Shown piece after piece: positions 61,578-64,000 of a DNA stretch of 64,000 nucleotides. The position numbers were made by a program, and so were the translations under genes. Each line of letters starts with the position of its first letter. Position 1 is the stretch's first letter. The DNA lies in assembly GCF_030015065.1 (NCBI RefSeq), contig NZ_JAIVFN010000004.1, forward strand, positions 44,210 through 108,209, given 5' to 3'. The notes under the pieces were generated by a model. That model was not told the origin of the DNA, did no database searches, and worked only from the letters and a program-made list of their open reading frames with translations. Source of the DNA: Xanthobacter autotrophicus (lineage in GTDB: Bacteria; Pseudomonadota; Alphaproteobacteria; Rhizobiales; Xanthobacteraceae).

Positions 61578-64000
61578 TCACACCGCCTTGAGGTGGCGCA
61601 GCGGACGGCCGGGCGAGATGGCCTGCGCGGCCGCGACGATGGCGGCGGTGTCGAGGCCGTAATGGGCATAGAGGTCGGCAAGCGTCCCGGTCTGGCCGAA
61701 ATGCTCCACGCCCAGCGCCCGGACCCGATGCCCCGCCACCGCGCCCAGCCAGCCCAGCGTTGCCGGATGGCCGTCAATGACGCTCACGATGCCGCAATGG
61801 CGGGGCAAGGGCTCAAGCAGCCGCTCCACATGGCTGGTGGCCCCGGCAAAGCCGCGCTCGCGGGCGCGGGCGGCGGCGGTCCAACCGGCGTTCAGCCGGT
61901 CGGCCGAGGTGACGGCGAGAAGGCCCACGTCGCGCCGGTCCTCGGCGATGAGAGCCACCGCGGCGACGGCCTCCGGCATCACCGCGCCCTGCACCGCCAC
62001 CACCACCTCGCAATTGGGGCCGGGCGCGCGCAGCCAGTAGGCGCCGTCGACGATGCCGCGCTTCTGGGCCTCGCTCAACACCCGCTTGGGCTGCTCCAGC
62101 GGACGGGTGGAAAGGCGGAAATAGACCGAGCCGCCGGTCTCGTCACGCAGCCAGTTGCGCTCGTCGCCGGCCCCCTCGCCATCGCGCTGCACATAGTCGA
62201 AGGCAAACTCCATCAGTACCGCCAGCTCATCCACGAAGGCCGGCTCGAAGGCGGCGAGGCCGTCCTGTGCCATGCCGATGAGCGGGGTGGAGATGGACTG
62301 GTGCGCCCCGCCCTCAGGCGCCAGCGTGATGCCGGAGGGCGTCGCCACCAGGATGAAGCGGGCGTCCTGGTAGCAGGCATAGTTCAGCGCATCGAGGCCG
62401 CGGCAGATGAAGGGATCATAGAGCGTGCCCACCGGCACGAGGCGCGCCCCGAACAGGGAATGGGCGAGGCCGAAGGCCGAGAGGGTGAGGAACAGGTTCA
62501 TCTCGGCGATGCCCAGCTCCACATGCTGCCCCTTGGGCGAGAACTCCCAGGCGAAGGTGGAGGGGATGCGCTCGCGCTTGAACACGTCCGCCAGCGCCGC
62601 GTGGGCGAACAGGCCGCGCCGGTTCACCCACGGCCCCAGATTGGTGGAGACGGTCACATCCGGCGAGGTGGTCACCACCCGGTCGGACAAGGCGCTCTCG
62701 CCCTTGGCCAGGTCCTGCAGGATGAGGCCGAAACCCGCCTGGTTGGAGATCACCGGATTGGGCGGCGGCGCCAGCGCCGGCACGGCCAGGGCCGGCGCTG
62801 TGAAGCGGCGCGGGCCGCCCTGCGCGAACGGCACGCGGCCGAGGAAGGCGGCAAGCTCCGCCGCCGGACGCCTCAGCCCCTCGAACGGCTCCCACTCGCG
62901 GCCGGCGCCCACCCCCATGGCGGCGCGCAGGGCCTCCATCTGGGCGGGGGTCATGAGGCCGGCATGGTTGTCCTTGTGGCCGGCGAGCGGCAGGCCGAAG
63001 CCCTTCACCGTGTAGCACAGGAAGGCCACCGGCCGGTCATGGTCGATGGCATCGAAGGCGGCGATGAGCGCGGCGATGTCATGACCGCCCAGATTGGTCA
63101 TGAGGGCGGACAGCTCGGCATCCGAGCGCCGGGCGATGAGAGCGGAAACCGCGCCCTGGTCGCCAAGGTCGTCCATCAGCCGCTTGCGCCAGGCAGAACC
63201 GCCCTGGAAGGTGAGCGCGGCATAGTCGGCATTGGGGCAGGTGTCGATCCAGCTTTTCAGCGCCGCGCCGCCCGGCTCGGCGAAGGCGGCCTGCTGCAGG
63301 GTGCCGTATTTGAGCACGACCACCTGCCAGCCCATGGCCTCGAAGATGCCGGTGAAGCGCTCGTAGAGGCCCTCTCGCACCACGCCGTCGAGGCTCTGGC
63401 GGTTGTAGTCGATGATCCACCAGGTGTTGCGCACCTCGTGCTTCCAGCCCTCCAGCAGGGACTCGAAGACGTTGCCTTCGTCCAGCTCCGCATCGCCCAC
63501 CAGGGCGATCATGCGTCCCTTCGGCCGGCCGCCGGCGAGGCCGTGGGCGTGCACATAATCCTGCGCGAGGCTGGCAAACAGGGTCTGCGCCACGCCGAGG
63601 CCCACAGAGCCGGTGGAGAAATCCACGTCGTCCGCGTCCTTGGTGCGGGAGGGGTAGGACTGGGCGCCTTTGAAGCCGCGGAAATGCTCCAGCCGCTCGC
63701 GGGTCTGGCGGCCAAGCAGATATTGGATGGCATGGAAAACGGGGCTGGCATGAGGCTTCACCGCCACCCGGTCCTCCGGGCGCAGCACGTGGAAATAGAG
63801 CGCGCTCATGATGGCGGCCAGCGAAGCCGAGGAGGCCTGATGACCGCCCACCTTCAGCCCGTCCGTGCCCGGGCGCAGGTGGTTGGCGTTGTGGATCATC
63901 CAGCTCGCCAGCCACAGCACCTTGCGCTCCAGCTCGGCGAGGAGGGCGAGGTCCGCCGCGCTCGGCGGCGCGGGGCGCGGGCGCAGGGGGGCGGCGAGGG
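61578..64000 (-). CDS. Transketolase-family/AceE-like thiamine-diphosphate enzyme, 5' end outside the window
   Basis: The visible 800 residues include NHLRPGTDGLKVGGHQASSAS, HFRGFKGAQSYPSR, the ThDP/Mg motif GDAELDEGNVFESLLEGWKH...NTWWIIDYN (positions about 63,470-63,390), the second-subunit-like EFSPKGQHVELGIAEMNLF with the catalytic Glu, and a C-terminal transketolase domain. Sequence features are closer to homodimeric pyruvate dehydrogenase E1 (AceE) than to Calvin-cycle transketolase, but the chain seems shorter than AceE (about 890 aa). The reading frame runs open to 64,000 (ELERKVLWLASW precedes the first in-window Met), so the true start lies outside. The substrate is uncertain. Confidence 0.88.
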   Translation of the reverse strand, partial: LAAPLRPRPAPPSAADLALLAELERKVLWLASWMIHNANHLRPGTDGLKVGGHQASSASLAAIMSALYFHVLRPEDRVAVKPHASPVFHAIQYLLGRQTRERLEHFRGFKGAQSYPSRTKDADDVDFSTGSVGLGVAQTLFASLAQDYVHAHGLAGGRPKGRMIALVGDAELDEGNVFESLLEGWKHEVRNTWWIIDYNRQSLDGVVREGLYERFTGIFEAMGWQVVVLKYGTLQQAAFAEPGGAALKSWIDTCPNADYAALTFQGGSAWRKRLMDDLGDQGAVSALIARRSDAELSALMTNLGGHDIAALIAAFDAIDHDRPVAFLCYTVKGFGLPLAGHKDNHAGLMTPAQMEALRAAMGVGAGREWEPFEGLRRPAAELAAFLGRVPFAQGGPRRFTAPALAVPALAPPPNPVISNQAGFGLILQDLAKGESALSDRVVTTSPDVTVSTNLGPWVNRRGLFAHAALADVFKRERIPSTFAWEFSPKGQHVELGIAEMNLFLTLSAFGLAHSLFGARLVPVGTLYDPFICRGLDALNYACYQDARFILVATPSGITLAPEGGAHQSISTPLIGMAQDGLAAFEPAFVDELAVLMEFAFDYVQRDGEGAGDERNWLRDETGGSVYFRLSTRPLEQPKRVLSEAQKRGIVDGAYWLRAPGPNCEVVVAVQGAVMPEAVAAVALIAEDRRDVGLLAVTSADRLNAGWTAAARARERGFAGATSHVERLLEPLPRHCGIVSVIDGHPATLGWLGAVAGHRVRALGVEHFGQTGTLADLYAHYGLDTAAIVAAAQAISPGRPLRHLKAV

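Overview
The window is GC-rich DNA (about 60-65% G+C) from an alphaproteobacterium, most likely order Hyphomicrobiales/Rhizobiales. This is inferred from the Ti-plasmid-style traA/traC/traD block, the ParB and ArdC plasmid/ICE genes, and the chromosomal flank (tRNA-Ser(CGA), an AceE-like transketolase-family enzyme, a DbpA-type DEAD-box helicase, interspersed palindromic repeats). I infer two tandem mobile elements next to about 10 kb of chromosome.

Element 1 (left edge to about 34.87 kb; its left end is outside the window). Positions 1-3.9 kb carry ICE/plasmid housekeeping genes on the minus strand: a DELS-type small protein, a hypothetical protein, a large ParB-family protein and an ArdC-like antirestriction metalloprotease. 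The last two share a covarying RNA-like leader. From 4.2 to 34.6 kb lies a divergent, tightly coupled defence locus. Leftward it reads small basic protein, AddB-like nuclease, AddA-like helicase-nuclease, DUF6361, PLD nuclease, SF2 helicase. Rightward it reads WYL regulator, DrmD-like helicase with a DUF3883-like end, sacsin/GHKL ATPase, DUF1156 DNA methylase, HEPN-DUF499 ATPase, TIR-APAZ and short Argonaute. The last two form a SPARTA pair that starts with no spacer after the DUF499 gene. An inverted repeat between the two arms is a candidate operator for the WYL protein.

Element 2 (34,853-54,184) is an integrative mobilizable element bounded by two 18-bp copies (16/18 identical) of a sequence that encodes T-I-E-W-E-stop, the usual C-terminus of GMP synthase (guaA), a known integration target. 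It has a tyrosine integrase, an AlpA-type regulator, a TraA relaxase, traC/traD and an oriT like those of pTi and RSF1010, but no type IV secretion genes. Its cargo is defence: an AbiE pair with a coupled third gene that looks like an ADP-ribosyltransferase, a type I restriction system with fused HsdM-HsdS followed by a zinc-hook RloC-like ATPase, and a five-gene operon of SLATT/DUF4231 membrane protein, TGT-like (Cap10-like), HhH DNA glycosylase (Cap11-like), QueC-like (Cap9-like) and a TIR protein beginning Met-Gly-Gly-Gly. This last operon has the type IV CBASS ancillary genes but no CD-NTase. A ThsB-like TIR protein with an exposed poly-glycine N-terminus takes that place. It is the best candidate in the window for an undescribed system.

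The chromosomal part (54.2-64 kb) holds the DEAD-box RNA helicase, interspersed palindromic repeats (one cutting off a Tat-signal gene), a cytochrome c/TetR/NTF2-like operon divergent from an MBL-fold protein with a candidate TetR operator, two hypothetical genes, tRNA-Ser(CGA) and the 5'-truncated transketolase-family gene.
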